In this document: positions 9,126 to 19,160 of the stretch, piece after piece | Layout: each line of letters opens with the position of its first letter | Position numbering within the stretch: the stretch's first letter is position 1 | Assembly: GCA_041392205.1 (NCBI GenBank) | Contig: JAWKMO010000008.1 | Span: forward strand, 84,512-148,511 | Source of the DNA: Halomarinibacterium sp041392205 | Lineage (GTDB): Bacteria; Bacteroidota; Bacteroidia; Flavobacteriales; Flavobacteriaceae | DNA: 64,000 nt | Reading direction: 5' to 3' | Position numbers and translations under genes: made by a program | Notes under the pieces: model-generated | Told to the model about the DNA's origin: nothing | Seen by the model: the letters and a program-made list of their open reading frames with translations, nothing else | The model's database searches: none

Positions 9126-11789
9126 TTAAATGATTCCTAGGTTGGTTCTCCCTAGAATAATGTTTTGTTGTTCTTCGTCATTATCACAATCGTGCAGTCG
9201 CCCTTGGGTATAAATAGTATGCAGGGTACTTATTATGGTATTGAGACGCATCAATTTGGCTTTGTGCTGTTTTTGTCCGTTGTTGGTTTTAGAAAGTAAC
9301 CAATCGTGATAGGCCTCTTCCATTTCAACCATTTCGTTTTCCTCGCCAGGCTCCATTTCGTAACTTTTTGGCCATCCTATCCAACATATTTTTGCCATAA
9401 TATGTGATGGCAATTCTTTCTGAAGCAAATCTTCCATAAACTTTCTAAAGTCTACATTGCTATACCGTTCTGTCCATCCAGGGAGTACAATGGAAACCCT
9501 AAAAGAATAAGGGTCAACACCTTCACAACTTTCACAATTATCTTCGCAAATAGGGAGGAAGTAGTCTTTGTTAATGGTGTCCTTTGTAACATCTGGACGC
9601 AATAAAATATGCTCTACCACATACATCCCCTCATTGGGTTGTAATTGGTTCATGAATGCTACTACTAGGGCTATGGCATTTTCAGCATTTTGTTGTGTAT
9701 TGTAGAAGGCAATTCTTCGTGCAATTACGTGGCGTTCGTCATTTGGGTCTGGAAAATTGGGATTGGTTAAATTGAAATAAAATTTCCCAGAAACCGATGT
9801 TTTTATTTCGTAATTTTCAACAAAACGGCCGTAGTTTTTGACATCAAAAATTTCTTTGTAAAGTGCCGCCAACGAATGATAATGTTTACTTCCTGAACCT
9901 AAAATAGTATTAGAAGCATCTTTAAATCGAAAACGATATTCAATGTATCCATCGGTATCCACTTCTTCGTAGATTTCTAATGGATCGTCACTAAAATTTC
10001 TTCGCAAATAATTGGGGTTACCACTGAGTAGTGCGATTCTTTTTTGAAACGCAGAAACATTGTTGGTATCCCATAAATCTTGAGGTAATTGCTTATAATA
10101 GTTAAAACTTAAGCCTCTTTCGCATCCAATAATTCCGTATTCTTTAAGGAATCGTTCTTTGGTTTTAATCACCGCTTGGTCTGTGAACGAGCCGTATAAT
10201 TGTTTCATTAAAAAGGCATATTCGCTAAAATTTTCAGCAAAACGGGCTAATAAATGATCGAGGATTTGATTCCTTCTTACAAGGGTGTCATCCAAATCGG
10301 AAAGCAACAAATTGGTAATCGCATCATTGGTGGTGTAATTTGCAGAAACCAATTCGGGTAAATCTTTTACATCCTCCACTAATTGGGTAAAATAACTTTG
10401 CGAAAGTTCACCATTAATAGCAAACAATTCTTTTACCTTTTGAAGCTGTGCAAAATAGGTGGCCAAAATCTGGTCGAAGAACAATAAGTATCCTTTGAGC
10501 TGTTTTGCTTTAGCTTTATCTGCCACAGGTGCCGAAGGTCTCACCCCAATGGGACCTACCCCATATACTTCGGGAAAATCGTTTTGGATGGTGGTAAAAT
10601 TCCCAACCGTTTGGCCGCCAGCATTGGGCAATTGTAGTTGTTTGCTTTCGGCAGCAAGGGCAGCTGCTTCGGCTGCTTCGGCAGCACTAAATTCTTGAAG
10701 GTATTCCTCCACTTTTTCGGCATTGATATTTAAAGGGAGAAACCCTTTATAATAACTAAACGCACTTTTATGGCAACGAGTGGGTTTTTTCCCTTGGGGA
10801 ACACAGATGTTCCAAGTTGTTGTGCCATCGCTGGTACCATCGCAGTGATCTATGGTAATATCACGAATGACATCCACGCCTTCAATTTTTTGAATGATAT
10901 CGATTAAATCACTTAACCGGATTTCTTTTTTTAGCTCGGTAGCCTTTAATTCTTCTGTATCGATAAACCCATGACTTAAAAGTGGTCCGTTAAAAACTTT
11001 ATCGGTGGTATAGCCTTTTTCTAACATTTCTTTTAATGAATAGAAGCGCAGATTGGGCGATAAATAATCGTCTATGGCTTTTAAAACAAGAGCATGGACA
11101 TATTCGTCATCGGCTTCTGGAAGTAATTCAATTTGAGCACAAACTTTAACCGGATGTTCGGCTACTTCTTCAATATGAATGATGTCTTCGCAAAGGTTTC
11201 TATGAGCGTGATACGTGGCTCTAACGGTTTCTTTTATCGCCTTTATTTTTTGAGCCACTTTGGCTGGGGTATCGAATTCTTCTTTATCCAGTGCGTCAAT
11301 TTCAATAAGCACATCGTATAACCCATTCAGGATAAACGATTTTTGTTTGTTAACCGGAACTTCAAAAGGTTGAAAACCCATTTCAAAATCTTTGCAGTTG
11401 GCATAGACGGTTTTTTGGTGTTTTTTTAACCATGCATTTTTAACGCCATCGATATCAATAAATAATTTTCGATAATCTAAAGGCGTAATGGGTTTTATGG
11501 GGAGTGCTTGTTCTGCCGTTAGAAATTGTTCTTTTAAGTAATTAGCATTATTTTCTTCATTTAAAAGAACTTCTACAGGAAGGTTAATTCGGTTTCCTAA
11601 ATCGGTTAGTGCATAGCTCAACACTTCCAAAATAGTAATTCCAGGGTCGTGAGAGTTGTAATCACTCCAAAGACTGCTTCCTAACGATTCGATGTACTCA
11701 ATGCCTTTCTTTTTTAAGAAATTGAAGTCCAAATCATCCAGAGTCGATGTGTTTTTTGGTATGGTTTTATGTTTACTTAAGGTAGGCAT
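9126..11789 (-). CDS. eCIS baseplate protein (Afp12-like)
   Basis: 887 residues. The N-terminal block LWSDYNSHDPGITILEVLSY at about 40-60 is a hallmark of the large baseplate proteins in Afp/PVC-type systems, followed by TDLGNRINLPVEVLL. It overlaps the preceding baseplate J-like gene by 13 bp, so the two are probably made together as wedge components around the spike. Other visible features are an Ala-rich insert near residues 365-380 and a C-terminal HILLRPDVTKD segment followed by a short Cys cluster (CEDNCESCEG). The family call is fairly firm. The Afp12 numbering is inferred from gene order. Confidence 0.75.
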   Translation of the reverse strand: MPTLSKHKTIPKNTSTLDDLDFNFLKKKGIEYIESLGSSLWSDYNSHDPGITILEVLSYALTDLGNRINLPVEVLLNEENNANYLKEQFLTAEQALPIKPITPLDYRKLFIDIDGVKNAWLKKHQKTVYANCKDFEMGFQPFEVPVNKQKSFILNGLYDVLIEIDALDKEEFDTPAKVAQKIKAIKETVRATYHAHRNLCEDIIHIEEVAEHPVKVCAQIELLPEADDEYVHALVLKAIDDYLSPNLRFYSLKEMLEKGYTTDKVFNGPLLSHGFIDTEELKATELKKEIRLSDLIDIIQKIEGVDVIRDITIDHCDGTSDGTTTWNICVPQGKKPTRCHKSAFSYYKGFLPLNINAEKVEEYLQEFSAAEAAEAAALAAESKQLQLPNAGGQTVGNFTTIQNDFPEVYGVGPIGVRPSAPVADKAKAKQLKGYLLFFDQILATYFAQLQKVKELFAINGELSQSYFTQLVEDVKDLPELVSANYTTNDAITNLLLSDLDDTLVRRNQILDHLLARFAENFSEYAFLMKQLYGSFTDQAVIKTKERFLKEYGIIGCERGLSFNYYKQLPQDLWDTNNVSAFQKRIALLSGNPNYLRRNFSDDPLEIYEEVDTDGYIEYRFRFKDASNTILGSGSKHYHSLAALYKEIFDVKNYGRFVENYEIKTSVSGKFYFNLTNPNFPDPNDERHVIARRIAFYNTQQNAENAIALVVAFMNQLQPNEGMYVVEHILLRPDVTKDTINKDYFLPICEDNCESCEGVDPYSFRVSIVLPGWTERYSNVDFRKFMEDLLQKELPSHIMAKICWIGWPKSYEMEPGEENEMVEMEEAYHDWLLSKTNNGQKQHKAKLMRLNTIISTLHTIYTQGRLHDCDNDEEQQNIILGRTNLGII

Positions 11790-14700
11790 ACCGTTGGGGT
11801 TTTTGTGGTTGGGGTACTACATTTAGATTGTATTGCTGTAACAACATGTTTTTTTGCCGAAACCAAAATGGCTTTTGGGCTACTAGGGATGACATTTACT
11901 TTTTCTTGGTATGCTGAAGAACTGTTTTTACGGTGTTTCACGATCACATCCTCCAGAAAATCCACATACTCTAATTGTTCTAGAAACTGAATTATTTTGC
12001 TTCGGTGAAAAGTAATGCCAAAGTTGATGCTGTTGGTTTCCTCAAACGCCCAAGGGGAAAGGTATTTTTTTATAGCTTCTTCCAGTTGACTGGTATAATA
12101 GTTTTCATCATAGCCTTTATGGAACTTAACACCACAAGTAATTTCAATTTCTTCATAATCGGGGTTAATGATTTCGGCTGTAACAAAAAAAGTATTTAAC
12201 TGGTTTATATACTCTTGAATTTCATTTCGCTTGGCAGTACTTAATCGCGGCTGGTAAATATCAAAAGCATTGTTGTTTACAATATCTGGAATCACCACCA
12301 AGTTTACCTTTCCTGGGGCATGATAGTTTTCACCTTGGGTATGGTTTAAGCATTTTACTTTATATACCTCTTTGAATTTTTGTAAAATAAGATGTTCATA
12401 ATCCCATTGGTTTATAGCTCTGTCTCGATGGCGAATACGTTCACTTACCCTTTTGTAATAACTTTCATTACTTTCTTTAGGAGTTCCACCAAAGGAAGTA
12501 TACGGTTGTGAAACCTTTTTAATAAGTGCGTCGCGTTCAGTGAGTTTGCTAATTGTATTGGCAGGTAGCCCATTAACCAAATGAGAGAGGTCATTTTCCT
12601 GATTTAAAAAGGTAGCTGTACTTACTTGGGCATGAACATTTAGTACTTCGCAAAAGGCATCAAAATTTTTATTGGTTTTGGCTCGTAACCAAACATAGCC
12701 CGAAGGAAGCAGGGTGTTATGGCTAGTGGCCTCCTTCGGGATGGTTACGGTCACAAGACCGGTTTTTAGGAAATTATGGGTTGTGTTTCCTAATAAATGA
12801 TTGCTATCAAGATCGAACCATGAATTTTCTGAAAGTACCGCCCATTCTATTTTTTCAGGGAAAATATAGGCTTCGGCTAAAGGGTTTTCGGTACCTTCTA
12901 GCAATTGAAATAATATAGTTACCTGCTGAAGCGCTTCGGCATCTTCCAAACCAATGTATAATTCACCTCCTTTACAATAAGTAGGGACCAGGGTTTCCTC
13001 CGTTTCTGCATATCCAAAGGGATGTAAATGGAATAACTGAATGGCTTCTATGTGGGAAGTTTGGATGCCTTCTTTTATATTTCGTTCTTGGGAAGCAGTA
13101 TAACTTAATTCAATCGATTCAATTAATGGAGTATAAGGTTCGTTGGGTAATAAAGTATCCTCTTCGTTCATTAATGCCAGAGCGTATACTTTGGGATACA
13201 GGCTATGCAAAAAGGATTTGTTTAAGGATAGTTTTAATGGGCCGTTTTCCCCCGTTTTATAATTGGCATTGTTTGCCGAAAGATGGGTTTCGAAAAGAAC
13301 ACCGTTCTTTTGAAACAAGGTAAAATTAGAATTAACAGTTTTTACAACTTCTTCATCTTTTAGGGTGATGTTTACTGTAAAATAATCGTCGCCTGTAACG
13401 TAAACATTATTAGCCCCCGATTTTAAAGCTGTTGCTGGAATAGCCCCCGAAGGCTTACTATACACCTTTGTGGTTGGGTTATAGGTATGATATAGTGTTT
13501 GATAATATAACTGGGGAGAAAGATTGAAATTATTGTCATCTCTTGTGTAGGCAGCATAATGGTCTTTAAAGCTATTGGGGGTGTTTAACCAAACGGCATC
13601 CAGCTTTACATTACTCCATTTTTTCTGAAACAATTCTTCATAGTCTACATAAAAGGAAGACCGTTCCAGCGGTTGCGTTCCGAAAGGGAAAAAGGGTTTG
13701 TTGGATGTTAATGCTCCCACATCATTTTTTAAAGAAAGAGAGGTAACACCCTCCACTTTAACATCTATTTTTACAATTTCCAGGGTATTTTCCAATAAGG
13801 CTGTGTAACATTGATAACCAGCTTCATAGGTAGGAGTTTCGGTTTTAATCTGAAAGAGGAATAAGGGTTCGGAAGTAGGGTAATTCCCTTCATGAATTTT
13901 CTTATTGTAGGGAACAATCGCATCTTCTGTTTTGTCAATTTCTATGGAAAGTGTCAGTTTTTTTCCTGAAACAGCACTTGTAAATCCACTTTCAATATTT
14001 AATGAAGCATAAAAAGGGCCTAACCAAGCTTTTTCTCCCGTGGCATAAATTTCGATGCATGGTAAAGTTTGAGCAAGGTTAAAAGAGGAAATATTTTTTT
14101 TGAAGGTATATTCTAATTTTACCAATCTTCGTCCTTCCTTTAACGCAAGAGTTGGAGCCGCAATAGCAAAACCCAGAGTAGCCGTAGGAAGTGTTATTTC
14201 AGCATCATGATGACTAGGAAACCCAAATGGCAACCAAGTATCTCCTTCTTCCAGCGGTTCTTCTAGTCCGTCTTTGGTATTAATAGCTGGAGCGGCATAA
14301 ATTCCATGAGTTTCTTCAGGGTTAAGTGGGTTCTTTTTTCGATGATGATAGATACTTTTAAGCGAAGCTATTTTTGCTTTATTGAATACACGTTCTTCGT
14401 TTAAAGCGTATTGCATTTTTTTTCCGCTGGCATCTTTTCCAGCATCTACTACTGTTCCTTCATCAACAAAGGCTTTTTCAGCATTTTTGGCCAATTCAAA
14501 AAGAATATGTACCTGATCTTCCACAGCGGCTTGTTTGTCTATTTGAAGAATTTTTTCGTAATAGAAATCTAAGTGTCTCTTAGTAATACCATTGATTCTC
14601 TTTTTTGTGATTTCCAACAGTTTCAGAAATGCTACAAACAAGGTAAGATGAGGAGTGAGATGGTTGTTTTTTTCTATTTCAGAAACAAAAGCAGCAATGT

Positions 14701-14926
14701 TTTCTTTTTCGACAAAAAAGGATTCCCAATCTCCAGAGGGAATGGTGTCACTAGTAGTATTAAAGTAGTTTACTTCTTTAGCAAAATTGAAGGCAAACGC
14801 CATCCACTCGGCGATCGAAAAATCATTCAGATTAAAATTGGATGGCAATAGTGCCTTTTTCAATCGTTGCGACTGTTCGGTGCCCGAGTGAAGGGTTAAA
14901 AAGCTATGATCGCATTTCTTTGCCAT
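11777..14926 (-). CDS. eCIS baseplate J/gp6-like protein (Afp11-like)
   Basis: 1049 residues, ATG start. The C-terminal third carries the baseplate J-like signature: ESYYKRVSERIRHRDRAINQ, then WDYEHLILQKF, followed by a fold with repeated beta strands (NLVVIPDIVN; YEEIEITCGVKFH). The long N-terminal part is beta-rich and typical of Afp11-type proteins, which are larger than phage J proteins. It lies 3 bp after the gp25-like gene. Such proteins form the wedge ring linking spike and sheath. Confidence 0.8.
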   Translation of the reverse strand: MAKKCDHSFLTLHSGTEQSQRLKKALLPSNFNLNDFSIAEWMAFAFNFAKEVNYFNTTSDTIPSGDWESFFVEKENIAAFVSEIEKNNHLTPHLTLFVAFLKLLEITKKRINGITKRHLDFYYEKILQIDKQAAVEDQVHILFELAKNAEKAFVDEGTVVDAGKDASGKKMQYALNEERVFNKAKIASLKSIYHHRKKNPLNPEETHGIYAAPAINTKDGLEEPLEEGDTWLPFGFPSHHDAEITLPTATLGFAIAAPTLALKEGRRLVKLEYTFKKNISSFNLAQTLPCIEIYATGEKAWLGPFYASLNIESGFTSAVSGKKLTLSIEIDKTEDAIVPYNKKIHEGNYPTSEPLFLFQIKTETPTYEAGYQCYTALLENTLEIVKIDVKVEGVTSLSLKNDVGALTSNKPFFPFGTQPLERSSFYVDYEELFQKKWSNVKLDAVWLNTPNSFKDHYAAYTRDDNNFNLSPQLYYQTLYHTYNPTTKVYSKPSGAIPATALKSGANNVYVTGDDYFTVNITLKDEEVVKTVNSNFTLFQKNGVLFETHLSANNANYKTGENGPLKLSLNKSFLHSLYPKVYALALMNEEDTLLPNEPYTPLIESIELSYTASQERNIKEGIQTSHIEAIQLFHLHPFGYAETEETLVPTYCKGGELYIGLEDAEALQQVTILFQLLEGTENPLAEAYIFPEKIEWAVLSENSWFDLDSNHLLGNTTHNFLKTGLVTVTIPKEATSHNTLLPSGYVWLRAKTNKNFDAFCEVLNVHAQVSTATFLNQENDLSHLVNGLPANTISKLTERDALIKKVSQPYTSFGGTPKESNESYYKRVSERIRHRDRAINQWDYEHLILQKFKEVYKVKCLNHTQGENYHAPGKVNLVVIPDIVNNNAFDIYQPRLSTAKRNEIQEYINQLNTFFVTAEIINPDYEEIEITCGVKFHKGYDENYYTSQLEEAIKKYLSPWAFEETNSINFGITFHRSKIIQFLEQLEYVDFLEDVIVKHRKNSSSAYQEKVNVIPSSPKAILVSAKKHVVTAIQSKCSTPTTKTPTVCLP

Positions 14927-14929
14927 AAT

Positions 14930-15340
14930 TTATAATTCGGTGCCTTCTTTTTTATAAAATGGAAAAACCATATTTCCTCTGGAATTGGTAATCCTAACGA
15001 TATATTCAATTTCAATTTGAATAATTCCAGCCATTTCTTCTGAATCGTCTAAGGTTATTTTTTTTGCATCTATCCTAGGTTCGTGATAGAGGATAGCTGT
15101 TTTTATTAGGTCTTTGATATATGTTTTAAGCGTAATATCCAATGGCTGAAAGAGAAGTTCTTCCAGATTACAACCATAATTAGGCACCATAATACGTTCT
15201 CCCAACCTTGTAGAAAGTAGGATGTGCAAACTTTTGTTGATGTCCTCTACATTGGCCGTAGTCACCAACGCTCCCATTTTCTTATCAAAATGAGGAGGGA
15301 AACTCCAACCTTCGCCTAAAAAATCAAATTCTTCGTACAT
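14930..15340 (-). CDS. gp25-like baseplate protein (Afp9-like)
   Basis: 136 residues, ATG start. It shows the GPW/gp25 family pattern LSTRLGERIMVPNYGCNLEE followed by LLFQPLD, with a C-terminal strand (IIQIEIEYIVRITNSRGNMV). In contractile tails gp25 anchors the first sheath ring to the baseplate and helps trigger contraction. It sits between PAAR and the J-like gene with 3 bp gaps on both sides. Confidence 0.85.
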   Translation of the reverse strand: MYEEFDFLGEGWSFPPHFDKKMGALVTTANVEDINKSLHILLSTRLGERIMVPNYGCNLEELLFQPLDITLKTYIKDLIKTAILYHEPRIDAKKITLDDSEEMAGIIQIEIEYIVRITNSRGNMVFPFYKKEGTEL

Positions 15341-15343
15341 TTT

Positions 15344-15637
15344 TTATCCTATTAAAACGGTAAATTCTCCTAATACAATGGTGCCTCCATGAGCCGTGCT
15401 GTCTCCTAGTCGTGCTGCGGGCATTCCTCCAATTAATACAGAGGATGATCCCATAATAATACTGTCTGGTGGTCCGGTACAAGTTGCCATATCACCTACC
15501 CGCGCTGCAGGCATTCCACCAATAAGAACGGTGGGTTCTCCTGCGGGTAAAATAGGTCCCCCCACGTGGGGAACCCCTCCTGGGTTTACCATTGGGCAAA
15601 CATGCATATCGTTAATTCGTGCGGCAGGTGCTCCCAT
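15344..15637 (-). CDS. PAAR-repeat spike-tip protein (Afp10-like)
   Basis: 97 residues. Three PAAR-type repeats are visible: MGAPAARINDMHVCP; VLIGGMPAARVGDMATC; VLIGGMPAARLGDSTAHGG. His and Cys residues (HVCP, CTGPP, AHGG) are placed to bind the tip metal. PAAR proteins cap the VgrG-like spike with a sharp cone. It is full length for a lone PAAR domain, with no toxin extension. It lies between the spike and gp25-like genes with 3 bp gaps. Confidence 0.9.
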   Translation of the reverse strand: MGAPAARINDMHVCPMVNPGGVPHVGGPILPAGEPTVLIGGMPAARVGDMATCTGPPDSIIMGSSSVLIGGMPAARLGDSTAHGGTIVLGEFTVLIG

Positions 15638-15640
15638 AGT

Positions 15641-17386
15641 TTAGTTGATTTGTACCAATGATCCTTTTACTACCGCCACAGCACTTGTGGAAACTTCCGC
15701 TCCAGCGCTACCTTCGGCTTTAAATTGGGCATTGGCTTTTATGTTTACATTGGTTCCTTCCAAATTGAGATCTCCCGTGGCTTTAATACTAAAATCACCC
15801 GTGGTTTCTAACACAACACCACTGCTGTCTAGGGTAAACACATTGGAGTTTTCATCTTCAATCACAATAGTCCCTGCATCTTCATCTAAAGTGATTTTCT
15901 TTCCTGCAGGGGTTTCAATGGCAATGGATTTTTTTTCGTCATTGAACAAGATTTTCATTTCACTACGGGTAAAAAATCCTTTTTCGTGATTATCGTCGCT
16001 TGCTACAATGGGTGCCGGTTTGGCACTACTATGAAGCATTCCGAGAACGACAGCATGGTTGGGATCATCATTAATAAAGCCTATGATAACCTCATCTCCA
16101 ATTTCAGGACGGAAATACGCTCCACGGTTTTCACCTGCATCCAGTGAAGCTACTCTTGCCCAAATTCCTTGCTCTTCATTATTTACAATGGGCAGTTTTA
16201 CTAAAATTCGTTCTTCCCCATTGGGATCTTCCTCTAATTGTGAAACCACACCAATTTGCAGTCCATTAACGGCTGGAAGCAATCCCGCAGCAGGTTGAGG
16301 ATTTATGTCATACGTTTCGCTAAACCATTCTGGATTTAAGCCAAATTGAGCATCAATAGTCCAATTACCATCGGTTATTTGATGGTGAACACCGCTTATA
16401 AATACCTTACCGTTAAAACGATCCCCGACGCCTTCCAACTTGATAAGGGTTCCTGGTTTTACAGGAGCAATTCCTTGAAATTTAATAGTACCCCGAGTTT
16501 TTGCCATTTGCTGAAAGAGGGCTTTGGCATTGCTCCAGCTTTGCAGCAATGTGGAATTGGTATTGGCACCATGTTTTAGTTCTAAATTTTCTAAACCAAT
16601 AATTTCTGAAAGCGTAGAAGCATCCAAATTTCCGTTGAGTGAGACTCCTGGATCGGTAGCTTCGGTTTCTACCAATTCTTGATCGGCAGGATTCCAACTA
16701 TAGGAAGTAATGGTCGAAAATTGATTGCGAGCATCTATTTCGGCATCGAAACTTAACAAGGAAGCGCCAAACGTAACGGTTTCCACTTCTTCTTGTGTAA
16801 AGTTGGGTTTTGAAATAGTAATTTTTCCATCGTCTACGGTAGCTATTTTGCCATTGGCTTGGGCGCGAGTTAACATAAAATCCCAGTCGGAAGCATTAAA
16901 TTGAACCAATTCTGGATGCGTATAGTTGGTACTTTCTACTTCATTTTCGAGGCGGTATTTTGCGATTATTTCTTCGGCAATTTCGGCATCGGTGCTTTCG
17001 TAATAGTAAGCACTTTTTCTACCTACGGTCATTTTTACCGATTTATCCCTGCATTCTACCACCAGTACGGAAGCATTTTCTCGTATTTTAAGCGAATGTT
17101 TAATAATGATTCCTTTAAAAATAGTTTCCTCGTCATTGTGATAGCCTGCTTTTATTTCAATTTCCTTTCCGGGAAGTAGCAAGTCTTCATTACTCAATTT
17201 AAAATCTTGTTGCGAAGCTTCGCCATCAAAAAAGACGAGTTGCGCAAAAGGAATTCGGTTTACCTCTTTTTCTACGGTAATGTTTTTTACTTGATATACA
17301 GCCGAAAGCGCTTCTCCCTCCACCAATACAGTAAAAGTGGCAAGATCTGCACTTTGAGGGGTTTGTATGGTTCGGCTATTGTTCAT
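15641..17386 (-). CDS. VgrG-like spike protein (Afp8-like)
   Basis: 581 residues, ATG start. The N-terminal 350 residues resemble the gp27-like part of VgrG (EKEVNRIPFAQLVFFDGEAS; KGIIIKHSLKIR). An OB-fold/gp5-like segment follows at about 375-455 (GLQIGVVSQLEEDPNGEERI; GDEVIIGFINDDPNHAVVLG). The C-terminus is a short repetitive beta-helix needle (DFSIKATGDLNLEGTNVNIK). There is no C-terminal enzymatic extension. As the trimeric spike it would carry the PAAR tip encoded next. Confidence 0.85.
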   Translation of the reverse strand: MNNSRTIQTPQSADLATFTVLVEGEALSAVYQVKNITVEKEVNRIPFAQLVFFDGEASQQDFKLSNEDLLLPGKEIEIKAGYHNDEETIFKGIIIKHSLKIRENASVLVVECRDKSVKMTVGRKSAYYYESTDAEIAEEIIAKYRLENEVESTNYTHPELVQFNASDWDFMLTRAQANGKIATVDDGKITISKPNFTQEEVETVTFGASLLSFDAEIDARNQFSTITSYSWNPADQELVETEATDPGVSLNGNLDASTLSEIIGLENLELKHGANTNSTLLQSWSNAKALFQQMAKTRGTIKFQGIAPVKPGTLIKLEGVGDRFNGKVFISGVHHQITDGNWTIDAQFGLNPEWFSETYDINPQPAAGLLPAVNGLQIGVVSQLEEDPNGEERILVKLPIVNNEEQGIWARVASLDAGENRGAYFRPEIGDEVIIGFINDDPNHAVVLGMLHSSAKPAPIVASDDNHEKGFFTRSEMKILFNDEKKSIAIETPAGKKITLDEDAGTIVIEDENSNVFTLDSSGVVLETTGDFSIKATGDLNLEGTNVNIKANAQFKAEGSAGAEVSTSAVAVVKGSLVQIN

Positions 17387-17387
17387 T

Positions 17388-18077
17388 TTAAGATACTTTT
17401 TCGATAGGAGGAAACATAATTTTTTGCCCTACTTCCAATTTTCTAAACTGGCTTAAATTATTCGCTTTAGCTACCTCCAAATAATATTTGGAATCGCCAT
17501 AAATTTTGAAAGCCATTAAAGGGAGTGTATCGCCCTGATTTACAACTCTAATGTGGGTTAAATCGGGAGAGTTATTATTTTCCTTAGCAACCCTTAAATC
17601 GTCTTCTACAGAGCCTTTAAACTTCGTTTTTGCTACCGCTCGTAAAGGTGTTCCATCACTTCCAAAGAGTTTAAACTCTATGGACATTTCCAGTAAGGTT
17701 CCCTTAAAAAGAAGAGTTCCCCAACCAATCATCACATAATTGGGTTTATGCTCATCGCCGCTATAATCAAAAACAATTTTTTTGAACTTTTCAAGATCAT
17801 CAATAATCCCATCTCCAGAGGCATTGTCCTGACCTTTAATAACACCTGTTCTATCAAAAAGGAAATCGAGTTCAAAATCTTCTGGTGGTGTGCGCACAAA
17901 TTTGGGCATCGTCGCGCTCGTACCTTGTCCTTGGGCTTCGGTGTATTCCACTTTATACTTAAAAGTGTATTTTTCAGGATTTAAGAGAGTAGAAAATTCT
18001 CCATCGCCTACCTTTTGGGTAAACTTTTCGTCTTTGTATCCTGTAACTTTCAGTTTTTTAAGTTCTCCAGTACTCAT
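17388..18077 (-). CDS. LysM-containing tube/baseplate adaptor (Afp7-like)
   Basis: 229 residues. Residues 1-165 match the contractile-tail tube-adaptor type (FSTLLNPEKYTFKYKVEYTE; TPPEDFELDFLFDRTGV). A C-terminal LysM domain spans about 175-225 (RVVNQGDTLPLMAFKIYGDS, then LEVGQKIMFPP). In Afp and PVC such proteins join the tube to the spike, with LysM gripping neighbouring subunits. Its ATG overlaps the DUF5908 stop by one base (TAATG), and the spike gene starts 1 bp after its stop. Confidence 0.85.
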   Translation of the reverse strand: MSTGELKKLKVTGYKDEKFTQKVGDGEFSTLLNPEKYTFKYKVEYTEAQGQGTSATMPKFVRTPPEDFELDFLFDRTGVIKGQDNASGDGIIDDLEKFKKIVFDYSGDEHKPNYVMIGWGTLLFKGTLLEMSIEFKLFGSDGTPLRAVAKTKFKGSVEDDLRVAKENNNSPDLTHIRVVNQGDTLPLMAFKIYGDSKYYLEVAKANNLSQFRKLEVGQKIMFPPIEKVS

Positions 18078-18238
18078 TATCGTTCTTTTTTACGACGTTC
18101 TATTTGAGCCATTTGCTCCAAGCACATTTCTATCACATTGGCTTCTTTGCCTCCCGATTGTTTATCTTGAGAGGCATTTGTTTGCCCCGCATCGTTCACA
18201 TTAATTTTTATATGTAACTCTTTAATTTCGATAGGCAT
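18077..18238 (-). CDS. DUF5908 small eCIS protein
   Basis: 53 residues, MPIEIKELHIKINVNDAG at the N-terminus and a basic C-terminus (QIERRKKER). The MPIEIKEL(H/V)IK opening is typical of DUF5908, a small family found between tube and adaptor genes of Bacteroidota eCIS loci. Its stop overlaps the next start by one base, and it begins 1 bp after the second tube gene, which supports a real, coupled gene. Function unknown; a tube-baseplate assembly helper is plausible. Confidence 0.75.
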   Translation of the reverse strand: MPIEIKELHIKINVNDAGQTNASQDKQSGGKEANVIEMCLEQMAQIERRKKER

Positions 18239-18239
18239 A

Positions 18240-18666
18240 TTATACGAGTGTAAAGTAGTTATAGGCTAATTCTATAGTCTCGATGGCTATTTTATTTTCT
18301 TCGGCATTGAGGTCACTTACATTCCATTTTACAGGATAGGCGTGTACCACATTCCATGTTACCAGAGGTTCATGTTCTTCATTAAAGCAATTTCACGAGT
18401 AGATTGCAGGTTGAAGTGAAAACTTAAATAACGTCAACACCAATCGATTAGTTTGAATCTGAAACCATCCCCGCTTGAGAACCAAGTTGGGAAATTTAGT
18501 TCTTACCGAAAATTATGCTTAAGCCTATTTTCCCCGCCTTCGACCAATTCTTCGGTTTCAATATCTACGGAAAGCCTACTACCGATTGAAATTGCACATC
18601 GGAATCTTGTGAGAAATCCGTTAAATTCAACCTTAAAATGAAAACTTACGGATATTGAGTTGCCAT
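18240..18666 (-). pseudogene. second gp19-like tail-tube protein, frame-broken in this sequence
   Basis: No single open frame covers this gene, but reading across frames gives a convincing tube protein of about 142 residues: MATQYP, FHFKVEFNG, LSVDIETEELVEGGENR, KFPNLVLKRGMVSDSKLIDW, EEHEPLVTWNVVHAYPVKWN, then VSDLNAEENKIAIETIELAY and NYFTLV. The last roughly 50 codons are intact. At least five one- or two-base indels or substitutions are needed. The EGGENR/NYFTLV type is the tube-initiator paralog (Afp5-like) rather than the main tube. It lies 4 bp after the first tube gene. Because indels keep the protein recoverable and cluster locally, sequence error is more likely than decay. Confidence 0.75.
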
Positions 18667-18670
18667 TAAT

Positions 18671-19104
18671 CTAGGTTTTGAATAGTGAGACAACTGGTAT
18701 TGCTACTTCCATAGATTCTATAGCAGTTTCATTAGCTGTCGCCTTTCAAATCGGTAGATTGTACCTTAGTGGGAACGCATTTTTTACTTTCCAAACGACC
18801 ACAGGCTCGTGTTCTTCGTTGAACATTTTAATGGTAATATCACGACACTCAATAGTGTTGAGTTTAACAGTGTTCCACCATTTGTAATACTCGTTGTCGT
18901 TTTTAAAAGTGCCACGCTTCCAAAGTAATATTGCTAAATTTTTGTCATCCCGAGCATTTTTATTTTGCTGTATTCTGGGCTTGCACCTTGACAGTACTCG
19001 ATCAATTCGGTTTCTACATCCAGTCCGAAACTTCGGTAAAACCTATGTTGTTCCTCCCCAGTCTACCGAAAGTGAAACTTTACTAATGGATATGTTTCGG
19101 CCAT
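18671..19104 (-). pseudogene. first gp19-like tail-tube protein (Afp1-like), frame-broken in this sequence
   Basis: Alternating frames read MAETYPLVKFHF, VDWGG, IGFTEVSGLDVETELIEY, GASPEYSKIKM, KFSNITLKRGTFKNDNEYYK, WWNTVKLNTIE, RDITIKMFNEEHEPVVVWKV and ANETAIESMEVA. This is the canonical major tube protein of Afp/PVC-like systems (T4 gp19 fold), a hexameric ring subunit stacking inside the sheath. Several small indels and an altered end (MEVAI instead of the usual MEVAHEGL) break the frame. Without an intact copy the particle could not assemble, so a sequence error is the simplest explanation unless a paralog exists elsewhere. Confidence 0.75.
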
Positions 19105-19160
19105 TGTTTTTAAATATTTATTGATTATTGTATAATGTCTAAAAATCTAAAATCTAAAAT